Shown here: positions 8,407 through 16,662 of the stretch, in pieces
Numbering within the stretch: the stretch's first letter is position 1
Layout: the number at the start of each line of letters is the position of its first letter
Assembly (NCBI GenBank): GCA_030433005.1
Contig: JAUILQ010000041.1
Coordinates: forward strand, 1-51,402
Length of the DNA: 51,402 bases
DNA from: Alphaproteobacteria bacterium
Lineage (GTDB): Bacteria > Pseudomonadota > Alphaproteobacteria > Kiloniellales > DSM-21159
Direction: 5' to 3'
The notes under the pieces: model-generated
The model's input: the letters and a program-made list of their open reading frames with translations, nothing else
What the model was told of the DNA's origin: nothing
Databases searched by the model: none
Made by a program: the position numbers and the translations under genes

Positions 8407-9266
8407 GGTCGCAGCAGCCGACCCGCCCGCTGGAGCAGGTCGGGATCCTCGCGGACCAGCCGCAGGCCGAGGTTGGCCGGTGGCAGGCCGAGCGCGCAGG
8501 CGCCGGCCTTGGGATCGCGCACGAAGCTGGTCAGGTAGGACCGGTGCCGGCCCTGGGCGATGCGCACGCCGCAGTTCTCCCGGCTCTGCCAGCCGGCTTC
8601 GGCGGCCGCCGCCCGGCTGTGGCGCTCGAAGCAGCCGCTGGTCCATTCCCAGACGTTGCCGGCGACGTCGAGCAGGCCCTGTTCGTTGCGCCCGAACGCG
8701 CCGAGGGGCTGCGGGTCGGGGGCGAGCGGCTCGTCGCGGCCGGCGCCGGCCTCGTAGGCGGCCAGCCAGCGGCGGGCCGGGTTGGCCGGATCGCCGATCT
8801 CTGTGACGGCGTCGTCGCGGTAGCGCGAGCCGGCCGCCAGCGCCCACTCGCGATCGCTGGGCAGACGCCAAGTGGCGCCGGTCGCCCGCGACAGCCAGCC
8901 GGCATAAGCGACAGCGTCGTCCCAGTTGACGCCGACCACCGGCCGGTCGGCCGCGCCGGGCGTCCGCAGGGCCGCGCAGGCGCCGGCGGCGACGCAGCGC
9001 AGGTACTCGGCGCGGGTCACCTGGCGCTCCATGATCGAGAAGGGGCGCTCGACCGCGATCTCGACCAGCGGCCCGTTCACCGGGGCGCCGGCATCGAGGA
9101 AGGCGCCGGGCAGGCGGTAGGCGATGCCGCCGCTCTCGATGCGCACCAGCGGCGGCTGCGCCGCCGCCTCGCCGCCCGCGCGGTGCGGCATCAGCGTGTA
9201 GCCCTGCAGCAGTCCGAGCAGGGCGACCGCGGCGGCCAGGGCGGCGAGGGGCTTGAGCGAAGGCAT
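8403..9266 (-). CDS. nirV: NirV, SUMF1/formylglycine-type protein partner of NirK
   Basis: A 287-residue protein with an N-terminal membrane anchor or signal (LKPLAALAAAVALLGLLQGY) and a SUMF1/FGE-sulfatase domain: IMERQVTRAEYLRCVAAGAC, VVGVNWDDAVAYAGWLS, TWRLPSDREWALAAG, and DVAGNVWEWTSGC close to residue 200. SUMF1-family proteins next to nirK are called NirV. They are not needed for nitrite reductase activity in the species studied and their role is unknown. It is 91 bp downstream of nirK on the same strand, with an 8-bp hairpin between them. The start ATG 9266 sits just before the signal segment. The classical nirK-nirV order makes the name fairly safe. Confidence 0.88.
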   Translation of the reverse strand: MPSLKPLAALAAAVALLGLLQGYTLMPHRAGGEAAAQPPLVRIESGGIAYRLPGAFLDAGAPVNGPLVEIAVERPFSIMERQVTRAEYLRCVAAGACAALRTPGAADRPVVGVNWDDAVAYAGWLSRATGATWRLPSDREWALAAGSRYRDDAVTEIGDPANPARRWLAAYEAGAGRDEPLAPDPQPLGAFGRNEQGLLDVAGNVWEWTSGCFERHSRAAAAEAGWQSRENCGVRIAQGRHRSYLTSFVRDPKAGACALGLPPANLGLRLVREDPDLLQRAGRLLRP

Positions 9267-9291
9267 GTTCGGATCCCCGGCGAAAGCGTGG

Positions 9292-9319
9292 GAGGCCCGA
9301 GCGGCCCGCCCCGGGCCTC
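9292..9319 (-). terminator. Intercistronic hairpin between nirK and nirV
   Basis: Perfect 8-bp stem, GAGGCCCG 9292-9299 against CGGGCCTC 9312-9319, with a 12-base loop. No T run follows on the minus strand, so it is more likely to slow decay or attenuate expression of nirV than to stop transcription completely. Confidence 0.4.
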
Positions 9320-9357
9320 GAGCGAGGCGTGGGACGGGCCGCGTCGGCCGGCCGCTA

Positions 9358-10515
9358 CTAGGCGACGATCGGGGCCGGCGCGCTGACCTGGGTCATCAGG
9401 TCGTCGTTCCAGTCGCCCTCGACCTTGACGTGGGCGGTGGCGCCGAGCTCGGCCGCCTCGATCAGGTTGTGGTTGACGTAGGCGTAGATGCCCGGCTGCA
9501 GGAAGCTGTAGAGCGCCGCCGCCGCGCTGCCGCCGCGCACGAACCAGGTCTCCAGGTTCTTCTGCGGCGGGTTGGCGAACTTGCCGGTCTCCCAGACCAG
9601 GTCGCCGTGGCCGCCGATCAGGTGCGGGCGGCTGTCGCGGTTGGCGCAGGAGTGGATGAACAGCACCGTCTCGCCGACCTTCGCGGTCAGCGCCCGGTCG
9701 CCGGTCAGCGCGCCCTTGGCGCCGTTGAAGACGACGTGGCTGGGCACCAGGCCGCGCATCACCTCGATGGTGTCGGCGTAGGAGTCGCCCGGGCTGTCGT
9801 AGGCCTTGAAGGCGCCGGTCTCGTCCTTCGGGATGTAGAGGTCGAACTCGCCGACCGTGTAGACGCGGTCGTAGCGCACCGGCCGACCCTCGGCGTCCTT
9901 CAGGCCGTCGCGCGGCAGCACCATGACGGTGCCGCTCATGCCGCTGACGACGTGCCAGGGCACCATGCCCTCGGGCGCGCAGTGGTAGACGAAGGTGCCG
10001 CTGCGCGTCGCCTTGAAGCGCAGGGTGACCTGCTCGCCCGGCATCACGAAGGTCAGGGCGCCGCCGCCGAGCGCACCGGTCGCGGCGTGGAAGTCGATGT
10101 TGTGCGGCATGGAGTTGGTCGCCGGGTTGACCAGGGTCAGCTGCAGGTAGTCGCCCTCGTGGACGACCATGGTCGGGCCCGGCATGGAGCCGCCGAAGGT
10201 CATGGCCTGGAAGGTCGTGCCCAGCTCGTCGACGACCAGGGTCTTCTCCTCGATGGCCATGGTGAACTCGACGACCTTGGGCGCGCCGCTGGCGACCTGC
10301 TCGTGGGCCATGACCGCGGGCGGCGCGACCAGCTTGGCTTTGACGTGCTCGAGGCCGTCGGCACCGCCGGCGGGCGCGGCGACGAGGCCGGGCTGGGCGG
10401 CGGCCCCGGGGGAGGCCGGGGCGGCGGCAGTGGCCTGGCGGATCGCCTGCAGCGGCGTGGCCGCGGCGAAGGGGGCGATGGCGGCGCCGATCAGGGCGGT
10501 GCGACGGGTGAACAT
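9358..10515 (-). CDS. nirK: Copper-containing nitrite reductase (NO-forming)
   Basis: A 385-residue periplasmic enzyme that reduces nitrite to nitric oxide in denitrification. The N-terminus [18 protein letters not shown] is a twin-arginine signal. Two cupredoxin domains follow. All copper ligands are present by motif: type 1 His138, Cys179, His188, Met193; type 2 His143, His178, His349; catalytic Asp141 and His298 ([35 protein letters not shown]). I took ATG 10515 because TCCTCCTC on the plus strand gives a GAGGAGGA ribosome-binding site 8 bases ahead, and the Tat motif follows directly. Upstream is an NnrR-type box. The following gene is nirV. No NO reductase or N2O reductase genes are in the window. 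Confidence 0.97.
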   Translation of the reverse strand: MFTRRTALIGAAIAPFAAATPLQAIRQATAAAPASPGAAAQPGLVAAPAGGADGLEHVKAKLVAPPAVMAHEQVASGAPKVVEFTMAIEEKTLVVDELGTTFQAMTFGGSMPGPTMVVHEGDYLQLTLVNPATNSMPHNIDFHAATGALGGGALTFVMPGEQVTLRFKATRSGTFVYHCAPEGMVPWHVVSGMSGTVMVLPRDGLKDAEGRPVRYDRVYTVGEFDLYIPKDETGAFKAYDSPGDSYADTIEVMRGLVPSHVVFNGAKGALTGDRALTAKVGETVLFIHSCANRDSRPHLIGGHGDLVWETGKFANPPQKNLETWFVRGGSAAAALYSFLQPGIYAYVNHNLIEAAELGATAHVKVEGDWNDDLMTQVSAPAPIVA

Positions 10516-10546
10516 GACGGGGTCCTCCTCAAAGGGTGTGAGGAGA

Positions 10547-10552
10547 GAGATA
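10547..10552 (-). promoter_or_regulatory. Predicted -10 element of the nirK promoter
   Basis: TATCTC on the minus strand, placed at -12 to -7 if transcription starts at 10540, which is 41.5 bp from the centre of the NnrR-like box. This is the spacing of class II FNR/CRP-family promoters. Predicted leader is 24 bases. Confidence 0.55.
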
Positions 10553-10574
10553 CCCCCGAAGCCCGTGCGGCCAT

Positions 10575-10588
10575 TTGTGCGTGCGCAA
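10575..10588 (-). promoter_or_regulatory. NnrR/FNR-family operator upstream of nirK
   Basis: Minus strand reads TTGCG-CACG-CACAA, an exact match to the TTGCG-N4-CACAA pattern described for the nitric-oxide-responsive regulator NnrR in Rhodobacter. It lies inside a larger near-palindrome, ATTTGTGCGTGCGCAAAT (10573-10590). It is 60 bp upstream of the nirK start codon. The regulator gene itself is not in this window. Confidence 0.75.
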
Positions 10589-10682
10589 ATCGACGGCGCA
10601 TCGTCCGCAAGAATTCGACGGCGCCGCTCAAGAGGCCGGCGGTCGGGGACTTGGTGCCCGGCGGGCCGGCGCCAGCGGCGAC

Positions 10683-11633
10683 TCAGTCGCCCTGGCCGTC
10701 CTTCTTCTGCTCGCGGGCGTCGAAGGTGCCGGCCTGGCCGAGCTGGATGACGCCGCGGCGGATCTCGCGGGTGCGCTGGAACAGGTCCTCCAGCGCCTCG
10801 CCCTCGCCCCAGCGGATCGCACGCTGCAGCCGCGACAGGTCCTCGCCGAAGCGCTGCAGGATCTCCAGCACCGCCTCGCGGTTGTTGAGGAAGATGTCGC
10901 GCCACATGACCGGGTCCGAGCCGGCGATGCGGGTGAAGTCGCGGAAGCCGCCGGCGGCGTACTTGATGACCTCGCCGCGCTCGCTCTCGGCCAGGTCGAA
11001 GGCCGTGCCGACGATGGTGTAGGAGATCAGGTGCGGCAGGTGGCTGGTCATCGCCAGCACCTTGTCGTGGTGCGCCGCCTCCATGGCCTCGACCCGGGCG
11101 CCGCAGCGCCGCCACAGCTCGGCGACCTTCTCGACCGCCGCCTCGTCGGTGCCCGGCGGCGGCGTCAGCACGCAGTAGCGCTCCTCGAAGAGGTCGGCGA
11201 AGCCGGCCTCCGGGCCCGAGTGCTCGGTGCCGGCGATGGGGTGGCCGGGTACGAAGTGCACGCCGTCGGGCAGGAACGGCCCGACGTCGCGGATCACCGC
11301 CTGCTTGACCGAGCCGACGTCGCTGACGATGGCCCCGGCCTTGAGGCCGGGCGCCATCGCTTCGGCGACCGCGGCGTTGGCCCCGACCGGCACGCAGAGC
11401 ACCACCAGGTCGGCGCCGGCGACCGCCTCGGCCGGGTCATCGTGGACGCTGTCGGTCAGGCCCAGGCGCTCGATCGTGGCCCGCGTCTCGGGCCGCCGGG
11501 CGTAGCCGGCCAGCTCGCCGACCAGGCCGTGGCGGCGGCAGGCGAGGGCCAGCGACGAGCCGATCAGGCCGACGCCGAGCAGGGCCACCTTGCCGAACAG
11601 CGGGGCGGCAGCGGAGGGCGCCGCGCCGCTCAT
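10683..11633 (-). CDS. tyrA: Prephenate/arogenate dehydrogenase
   Basis: A 316-residue NAD(P)-dependent dehydrogenase that oxidatively decarboxylates prephenate or arogenate in tyrosine synthesis. The Rossmann start [19 protein letters not shown] is at about 17-35, DVGSVK near 105, the substrate segment [16 protein letters not shown] near 130, and [15 protein letters not shown] near 195. It lacks a chorismate mutase or ACT extension. Its start overlaps the hisC stop by four bases (ATG inside the end of hisC), so it is the last gene of a chorismate mutase-hisC-tyrA operon. Whether prephenate or arogenate is preferred cannot be told from sequence by eye. nirK follows 167 bp downstream with its own promoter. 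Confidence 0.92.
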   Translation of the reverse strand: MSGAAPSAAAPLFGKVALLGVGLIGSSLALACRRHGLVGELAGYARRPETRATIERLGLTDSVHDDPAEAVAGADLVVLCVPVGANAAVAEAMAPGLKAGAIVSDVGSVKQAVIRDVGPFLPDGVHFVPGHPIAGTEHSGPEAGFADLFEERYCVLTPPPGTDEAAVEKVAELWRRCGARVEAMEAAHHDKVLAMTSHLPHLISYTIVGTAFDLAESERGEVIKYAAGGFRDFTRIAGSDPVMWRDIFLNNREAVLEILQRFGEDLSRLQRAIRWGEGEALEDLFQRTREIRRGVIQLGQAGTFDAREQKKDGQGD

Positions 11634-12700
11634 TGCCGGTAGGCTTCCAGCGCCTCGACGACGGCCTGCATCTCCCGGTCGGTGCCCAGGGTGATGCGCA
11701 GGTGGTCGGGCAGGCCGTAGCTGCCGACCGGGCGCACCAGCACGCCGCGCTCCTTCAGGAAGGCGGCGGCGCCCGGCGCGTCGGCGAAGCGCACCAGCAC
11801 GAAGTTGCCGACCGAGGGCTCGGCGCGCAGGTTGAGCCGCTCGAGCTGGCGCCTGAACCAGTCGTGGATGCGCGCGTTGTGGGCTCGGCTGCGCTCCAGG
11901 TGTCCGGCGTCCTCGATCGCCGCGACGCCGGCGGCGAGCGCCGCCGCCGAGACGTTGAAGGGGCCGCGCACCCGGTTCAGCACGTCGATCACCGCCTTCG
12001 GCCCGTAGGCCCAGCCGAGGCGCAGCGCCGCCAGGCCGTGGATCTTCGAGAAGGTGCGCAGCACCACGACGTTGGGCAGCTTCTCGACCAGCGACAGGCC
12101 GTCGTCGTAGTCGCCGGCCTCGACGTACTCGGCATAGGCCGCGTCGAGCACCAGCAGCACGTCCTCCGGCAGCCGCTCGGCGAGGCCGCGCACCGTCTCG
12201 TAGGACAGGTAGCTGCCGGTCGGGTTGTTCGGGTTGGCCAGGAAGACCAGACGGGTGCGCTCGGTGACCGCGGCGAGCAGGGCCTCGGGGTCGGCGGTCA
12301 GGTTGCGCTCGGGCACCGAGACCGGCGTGGCGCCGGCGGTGCGCGCCGAGATCGCGTACATCAGGAAGCCGTGGGCGCTGTGGACGACCTCGTCGCCGGG
12401 CCCGGCGTAGGCGCGCACCAGGAGCGCGATCAGCTCGTCGGAACCGGCGCCGCAGACAAGGCGGTCGAGCTCCAGGTCGTAGCGCTTGGCGATCGCCTGG
12501 CGCAGCGCCACGGCGCCGCCGTCGGGGTAGCGGTTGAGGTCGCCGGCCAGCGCCCTGTAGGCCTCGACGGCCTTGGGGCTGGGCCCGAGCGGGTTCTCGT
12601 TGGCGGCAAGCCGCGCGACCGCCTCGCGGCCGGCGACCTTCGATTCGCCGCCGACGTAGGGCGCGATGTCCAGGATGCCGGGGCGCGGCGCGATCGCCAT
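11630..12700 (-). CDS. hisC: Histidinol-phosphate / aromatic aminotransferase
   Basis: A 356-residue fold type I PLP aminotransferase of the HisC group. Landmarks are RLAANENPLGPSPKA near residue 30, GAGSDELIALLVRAYAGPGD, FLANPNNPTGSYLS, DAAYAEY, and the PLP lysine in TFSKIHGLAALRLGW. HisC converts imidazole-acetol phosphate to histidinol phosphate. When placed between chorismate mutase and tyrA, as here, it commonly also serves as the aromatic aminotransferase for phenylalanine and tyrosine, so dual use is likely. ATG 12700 is separated by one base from the upstream stop. Confidence 0.93.
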   Translation of the reverse strand: MAIAPRPGILDIAPYVGGESKVAGREAVARLAANENPLGPSPKAVEAYRALAGDLNRYPDGGAVALRQAIAKRYDLELDRLVCGAGSDELIALLVRAYAGPGDEVVHSAHGFLMYAISARTAGATPVSVPERNLTADPEALLAAVTERTRLVFLANPNNPTGSYLSYETVRGLAERLPEDVLLVLDAAYAEYVEAGDYDDGLSLVEKLPNVVVLRTFSKIHGLAALRLGWAYGPKAVIDVLNRVRGPFNVSAAALAAGVAAIEDAGHLERSRAHNARIHDWFRRQLERLNLRAEPSVGNFVLVRFADAPGAAAFLKERGVLVRPVGSYGLPDHLRITLGTDREMQAVVEALEAYRQ

Positions 12701-12701
12701 G

Positions 12702-13598
12702 TCAGCGCGCCTCCCGCTGGCCGCCGTCCTGGCTGTCGGCCAGCTCCGCCTCGTCGAAGGGCACGGCGTAGGCGCCGACCGCGGCGACGTGCTGGAAGCG
12801 CCCCTCGACGGCGCCGGCCAGGCGGCCGAGGCGCTCGTCGTCGGGGGCGACGAAGCCCTCGACCTCGATCAGATAGAGCCAGCGCGTATCGTCGTCGCGC
12901 CAGATCGACGTGTCGCGCGGCTCCAGATCGGCCTTGCCGAGCGACTCGCGCAGCGCGCTGCGGCTGATCTGCTCGGCGGTCTCCAGCAGCACGTAGCTGC
13001 GGTCCTGGCCGCTCGGCTCGAGCGGCGACAGCGTCACCGCCAGGGCGTCGGCGTCGGACGCGCTGGGCGCGGCGGCCGCCGCCATCGGCAGGCGGGCGAC
13101 GATGCGCGGCACCTGGTCGCCGCTGCGGCCCAGGAAGCGCCACCAGGGATCGGCCTCGCCGTCGCTCGGCAGCGGCAGCACGGCGATGGTCGCCTCGCCC
13201 TCGGTCACCGCGGTGACCGCGCGGATCGGCGAGCCGAGCTCGAGCACCGGGGTCAGCACGCCGTAGTGCTCGCGCGCCAGCTGGATCAGCTTGGGCCCGC
13301 CGCCGACCGCGACCTTCAGGGGGATCTGCTGGGCCAGCGAGGCCGAGAAGATCTCGCGCCACAGGCGCACCAGCACCGCGCGCGGCAGCGAGCCGCGGTG
13401 GTTGGCGACCAGCCGGCGCAGGATCGCCGCCTCGCGGGCCGGCCGCACCGCCAGCGCGCCGACGCCGCCGGCGGTACCCTTGGTCATGCCGACGCGGCGC
13501 GAGATCTCGGTGCGCCGGATCAGGAGCTCCTGGATGGCATCGTCGATCTCGTCGATCTCGCGACGCAGGGCGTCGAGTGGCGCCGGGGTCTGTGCCAT
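12702..13598 (-). CDS. Chorismate mutase with degenerate prephenate dehydratase-like and ACT-like regions
   Basis: A 298-residue protein. Residues 1-95 are an AroQ chorismate mutase domain (LDALRREIDEIDDAIQELL, RREISRRVG-type helix as RRTEISRRVGMTK, and RPAREAAILRRLVANH). The rest resembles the periplasmic-binding fold of prephenate dehydratase (IPLKVAVGGGPKLIQLAREHYG...GEATIAVLPLP) and ends in an ACT-like strand pair (WLYLIEVEGFV...VGAYAVPF). I cannot find the Thr-Arg-Phe catalytic motif of prephenate dehydratase, so this part is probably non-catalytic or sensory. Start ATG 13598 puts the AroQ domain at the N-terminus; the frame is open further upstream but without a matching domain. First gene of the hisC-tyrA operon. 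Confidence 0.85.
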   Translation of the reverse strand: MAQTPAPLDALRREIDEIDDAIQELLIRRTEISRRVGMTKGTAGGVGALAVRPAREAAILRRLVANHRGSLPRAVLVRLWREIFSASLAQQIPLKVAVGGGPKLIQLAREHYGVLTPVLELGSPIRAVTAVTEGEATIAVLPLPSDGEADPWWRFLGRSGDQVPRIVARLPMAAAAAPSASDADALAVTLSPLEPSGQDRSYVLLETAEQISRSALRESLGKADLEPRDTSIWRDDDTRWLYLIEVEGFVAPDDERLGRLAGAVEGRFQHVAAVGAYAVPFDEAELADSQDGGQREAR

Positions 13599-13670
13599 GG
13601 GTGCGCTTCGGTGCCTGGTGTCAGCGGGGGGCAGCGGGAAGGGGTGAGCCCGGGCCGCCCCCGCGCGGCG

Positions 13671-13710
13671 GACGGTCCCCTTTGAGACGGTCCCCATGAG
13701 ACGGCCCCAA
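13671..13710. repeat. Triplicated GAGACGGTCCCC-like repeat
   Basis: Three imperfect copies with a 13-14 base period: GACGGTCCCCTTT (13671-13683), GAGACGGTCCCCAT (13684-13697), GAGACGGCCCCAA (13698-13710). They lie in the predicted 5' leader of the chorismate mutase operon on the minus strand. Confidence 0.75.
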
Positions 13711-13740
13711 GACGGAGCGCTCGTGGACGACAGGGCGCTA

Positions 13741-13769
13741 GTGATAGTCCGCACGCGGCGCGAAATCAA
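13741..13769 (-). promoter_or_regulatory. Predicted promoter of the chorismate mutase-hisC-tyrA operon
   Basis: Minus strand: TTGATT (13769-13764), 17-base spacer, TATCAC (13746-13741). This gives 4/6 matches at each hexamer. The predicted start near 13734 leaves a leader of about 135 bases that carries the triple repeat. Confidence 0.45.
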
Positions 13770-13816
13770 AGGTATCGTGGCAGTGACGCGGCAAACCGCC
13801 TATCTCTGCTCAAGGA

Positions 13817-13846
13817 TTGACAGTGCAAGACGGCGCCGCGCTTACT
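13817..13846 (+). promoter_or_regulatory. Possible metX promoter
   Basis: Perfect -35 TTGACA (13817-13822), 18-base spacer and a weak -10-like CTTACT (13841-13846). The -10 overlaps the loop of the leader stem-loop, so this pairing is tentative. Confidence 0.3.
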
Positions 13847-13858
13847 TGGCGCCCTCTT
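13827..13858 (+). other. Stem-loop in the metX leader
   Basis: AAGA-c-GGCGCC (13827-13837) pairs with GGCGCC-c-TCTT (13848-13858), ten base pairs with one C-C mismatch and a 10-base loop, followed by TC. It lies 72 bp before metX. It could be a weak terminator or attenuator, or a regulatory RNA element. No known riboswitch core was recognised. Confidence 0.45.
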
Positions 13859-13929
13859 TCGCCAGCCGCCGTGCCACAGCCTCATCGTCGACGAGTCCGC
13901 TCATCGTCCGGAAAGCGCCAGAGTCGCCC

Positions 13930-15207
13930 ATGACCAGCCAGGATGCCCACCCCGGCATCGCCCACCGGCCCGCCGGCGCTCCGACCGAGGCCGCCGCGGC
14001 CCCGGCTCCCTCCGGCGCGCTTGAAGGGCTGCCGGGCGAGCGCGTGGTGCTCGGTGCCGAGCGGCCGATGCCGCTCGACAGCGGCCTCGAGATCGGGCCC
14101 TTCACCGTCGCCTACCGCACCTACGGCGCGCTGAACGAAACCAGAAGCAACGCGATCCTGGTGTGCCACGCGCTGACCGGCGACCAGTTCATGGCCGAGA
14201 CCCATCCCGTCACCGGGCGCGCCGGCTGGTGGGAGGTCATGGTCGGCCCGGGCCGGCCGCTCGACACCGAGCGCTTCTTCGTGATCTGCGCCAACGTGCT
14301 GGGCGGCTGCATGGGCACGACCGGCCCGCAGGACCTCGATCCCGCGACCGGCAAGCCCTGGGGCCCGAGCTTCCCGGTGGTGACCATCGGCGACATGGTC
14401 CGCGCGCAGTCGCTGCTGATCGACCACCTCGGCATCGAGCGGCTGTTCGCCGTGGTCGGCGGCTCGATGGGCGGCATGCAGGCGCTCGAGTGGGCGGCGA
14501 AGTACCCGGAACGGGTCAACGCCTGCGTGCCGATCGCGACGGCGGCCTACCACACCGCCCAGAACATCGCCTTCCACGAGATCGGCCGCCAGGCGATCAT
14601 GGCCGACCCGGACTGGGAGGAAGGCTGGTACCAGCACCACGGCAAGACGCCGCGCCGCGGCATGGCGGTGGCGCGCATGACCGCGCACGTCACCTACCTT
14701 TCTGAGCAGGCCCTGCACCGCAAGTTCGGCCGCCGCCTTCAGGACCGCCAGAAGCCCTCGTTCGGCTTCGACGCCGATTTCCAGGTCGAGAGCTACCTGC
14801 GCTACCAGGGCTCCAGCTTCGTCGACCGTTTCGACGCCAACTCCTATCTCTACATCACGCGGGCGATGGACTACTTCGACCTCGCCGCCGAGCACGGCGG
14901 CGTCCTGGCCGACGCCTTCCGCGCCTCGCCGGTGCGCTTCTGCGTGATGTCCTTCACCAGCGACTGGCTGTTCCCGACCAGCGAGGCCAAGCGCATCGTC
15001 CACGCCCTCAACGCGGTCGCCGCGGACGTCTCCTTCGTCGAGTGCGACAGCGACAAGGGCCACGACGCCTTCCTGCTGCTCGAGCCGGAGTTCCACGAGA
15101 CCCTGAACGGCTTCCTCAACGGCTGCTGCGAGCGGCTCGGCCTGCCCCAGGGCCAGCTGCGCCCGCTCGACCAGGCCCAGGACCCGACGCGGGACCGGGT
15201 GACGTGA
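13930..15207 (+). CDS. metX: Homoserine O-acetyltransferase (MetX)
   Basis: A 425-residue alpha/beta-hydrolase-fold acyltransferase that acylates homoserine in methionine synthesis. Key parts: [14 protein letters not shown] oxyanion region, [16 protein letters not shown], the nucleophile elbow [15 protein letters not shown] (Ser nucleophile), [14 protein letters not shown] with the catalytic Asp, and [13 protein letters not shown] with the catalytic His. An Ala/Pro-rich N-terminal stretch of about 35 residues precedes the core. I chose ATG 13930; an upstream in-frame GTG would add 78 residues of low-complexity translation. It overlaps metW by GTGA. Acetyl versus succinyl specificity is not settled by eye. 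Confidence 0.93.
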   Translation: MTSQDAHPGIAHRPAGAPTEAAAAPAPSGALEGLPGERVVLGAERPMPLDSGLEIGPFTVAYRTYGALNETRSNAILVCHALTGDQFMAETHPVTGRAGWWEVMVGPGRPLDTERFFVICANVLGGCMGTTGPQDLDPATGKPWGPSFPVVTIGDMVRAQSLLIDHLGIERLFAVVGGSMGGMQALEWAAKYPERVNACVPIATAAYHTAQNIAFHEIGRQAIMADPDWEEGWYQHHGKTPRRGMAVARMTAHVTYLSEQALHRKFGRRLQDRQKPSFGFDADFQVESYLRYQGSSFVDRFDANSYLYITRAMDYFDLAAEHGGVLADAFRASPVRFCVMSFTSDWLFPTSEAKRIVHALNAVAADVSFVECDSDKGHDAFLLLEPEFHETLNGFLNGCCERLGLPQGQLRPLDQAQDPTRDRVT

Positions 15208-15863
15208 GCCCCCTCGATTCGCCGGCCCTGCGCGCCAAGCTGGCGGGCAAGCGCGCCGACATCCGCGCCGACCTGCTGCTGATCGCCGACATGATCGAGC
15301 CGGACAGCCGGGTGCTCGACGTCGGCTGCGGCGACGGCACGCTGCTCGACTACCTGGCGCACTTCAAGCAGGTCACCGGCCGCGGCATCGAGCTCAGCCA
15401 GGAGGGCGTCAACGCCTGCGTCTCGCACGGCCTCTCGGTGATCCAGGGCGACGCCGACCGCGACCTGCGCGACTACCCGGACGGCACCTTCGACTACGTC
15501 GTGCTGTCGCGCACGCTGCAGGCGACGCAGAACCCGCGCGAGGTGCTCGACAACCTGGTGCGCATCGGCACGCGCGCCATCGTCTCCTTCCCGAACTTCG
15601 GCTACTGGCGGATCCGCCGGGACCTGCTGCTGCAGGGCCGCATGCCGGTCAACGGCTCGCTGCCCGACCGCTGGTGGGAGACGCCGAACATCCACCTCTG
15701 CACGATCCGCGACTTCGTCGAGCACTGCAGCGAGGTCGGCATCGTCGTCGAGCGCGCGCTGACCATCGGCGCCGACCACCGGGCCCGGCCGATCCGCTCG
15801 CTGCGCAGCGCCAACCTGCTCGGCCAGGACGGCGTCTTCCTGCTGCGCCGGGAGAAGGCCTGA
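15204..15863 (+). CDS. metW: Methionine biosynthesis protein MetW
   Basis: A 219-residue SAM-methyltransferase-like protein paired with MetX in proteobacteria. Motif I is [15 protein letters not shown], followed by [27 protein letters not shown], then [16 protein letters not shown] and the MetW-typical [21 protein letters not shown] near residue 135. It begins at GTG 15204 overlapping the metX stop, a tight coupling that matches the known MetX-MetW partnership. In recent work MetW is required for MetX activity rather than acting as a free methyltransferase; that is family knowledge, not visible here. Confidence 0.93.
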   Translation: MSPLDSPALRAKLAGKRADIRADLLLIADMIEPDSRVLDVGCGDGTLLDYLAHFKQVTGRGIELSQEGVNACVSHGLSVIQGDADRDLRDYPDGTFDYVVLSRTLQATQNPREVLDNLVRIGTRAIVSFPNFGYWRIRRDLLLQGRMPVNGSLPDRWWETPNIHLCTIRDFVEHCSEVGIVVERALTIGADHRARPIRSLRSANLLGQDGVFLLRREKA

Positions 15864-15907
15864 AGGGGGCGGCGGCGAGGGCGGCGACGGAAGCGCGGCA
15901 GGGTCGC

Positions 15908-15948
15908 GTTGAAGGGGCAAGGTCGACCGAAACCGACACCCCTTCGAC
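15908..15948 (+). other. Hairpin between metW and the EF-hand gene
   Basis: GTTGAAGGGG (15908-15917) can pair with CCCCTTCGAC (15939-15948), 10 bp including one G-U, with a 21-base loop. No T tract follows. It lies just before the EF-hand gene leader and may separate the two transcription units. Confidence 0.3.
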
Positions 15949-15969
15949 GAGACGACGGAGATCCCTTCG

Positions 15970-16620
15970 ATGAAGAAGCTCACCCTTTCCCTGCTCGGCG
16001 CCTCGGCACTGGTCGGCGCAGTCGCGCTGACCGCCCCGGCGAGCGAGGCCCTGGCCGGCAAGGACGGCCACGCCATGGGCCGCCACGGCGCCGGCATGAT
16101 GACGCTGTTCGAGCGCGTCGACGCCAACGGCGACGGCCGCATCGAGCGCGCCGAGGCCGAGGCCTTCCGGGCCGCCCGCTTCGCCGAGGCCGACGCGGAC
16201 GGCGACGGCAAGGTGACCCGCGAGGAGATGGCGGCCCTGCACACGCGCATGGTCGAGCAGCGCGCCAGCGAGCGCTTCGCCCGACTCGACTCCGACGGCG
16301 ACGGCTCGGTCAGCGAGCAGGAGTTCGTCCAGGCCCGGCTCGAGCGCCTGCAGGCCCGCATGGGCGCAGAGGGCGGCGACTCCCGCGCGGCGCGCCACTT
16401 CGAGCGCATGGACGCCGACGACGACGGCGCCCTCGGCCCCGACGAGCTCGGCCGCCGCGGCATGCGGATGTTCGACCGCCTGGACGGCGACGACGACGGC
16501 GTCGTGACGCGAGAGGAGGCGGAGCAGGCCATGGCCGAGTATCGTGAGCGCCATGGCAAGCACGGCAAGCGCCACGGCGGACACCACGGCGAGCAGCGGG
16601 GCGGCGGCGGCGCCCAGTAG
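15970..16620 (+). CDS. Exported EF-hand calcium-binding protein (five EF loops)
   Basis: A 216-residue protein with a Sec signal (MKKLTLSLLGASALVGAVAL..., cleavage likely after ALA near residue 29) and five canonical 12-residue EF loops at 51-62, 75-86, 107-118, 148-159 and 172-183. Each starts with Asp and ends with Glu and contains the D-x-D/N-G or D-x-D-D-D-G core. The tail is His/Gly-rich (HGKHGKRHGGHHGE), which may bind transition metals. The protein should sense or buffer Ca2+ in the periplasm. It is 42 bp upstream of an ECF sigma gene, and together with the two genes after it forms what looks like one signalling unit. An odd number of EF loops suggests pairing with a partner or dimerisation. 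Confidence 0.87.
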   Translation: MKKLTLSLLGASALVGAVALTAPASEALAGKDGHAMGRHGAGMMTLFERVDANGDGRIERAEAEAFRAARFAEADADGDGKVTREEMAALHTRMVEQRASERFARLDSDGDGSVSEQEFVQARLERLQARMGAEGGDSRAARHFERMDADDDGALGPDELGRRGMRMFDRLDGDDDGVVTREEAEQAMAEYRERHGKHGKRHGGHHGEQRGGGGAQ

Positions 16621-16662
16621 GCGTCGCGCCGACCGGGGAGCCGCGCCCGAGCCGGAGACGGC

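Larger units (their letters stand above)
13599..13929. other. Divergent regulatory region between aromatic and metX operons
   Basis: 331 bp without a convincing gene. It holds three tandem copies of a GAGACGGTCCCC-like unit (13671-13710), a minus-strand promoter (13741-13769), a plus-strand -35-like TTGACA at 13817, and a stem-loop at 13827-13858 in the metX leader. Base composition is clearly lower in GC than the coding sequence around it. I looked for a SAM-II-type riboswitch and could not match its core. Confidence 0.5.

Noticed and set aside
13930..14134. SAM-II riboswitch directly at metX
   Set aside because: No recognisable core sequence; I kept only the stem-loop as an unexplained leader element.
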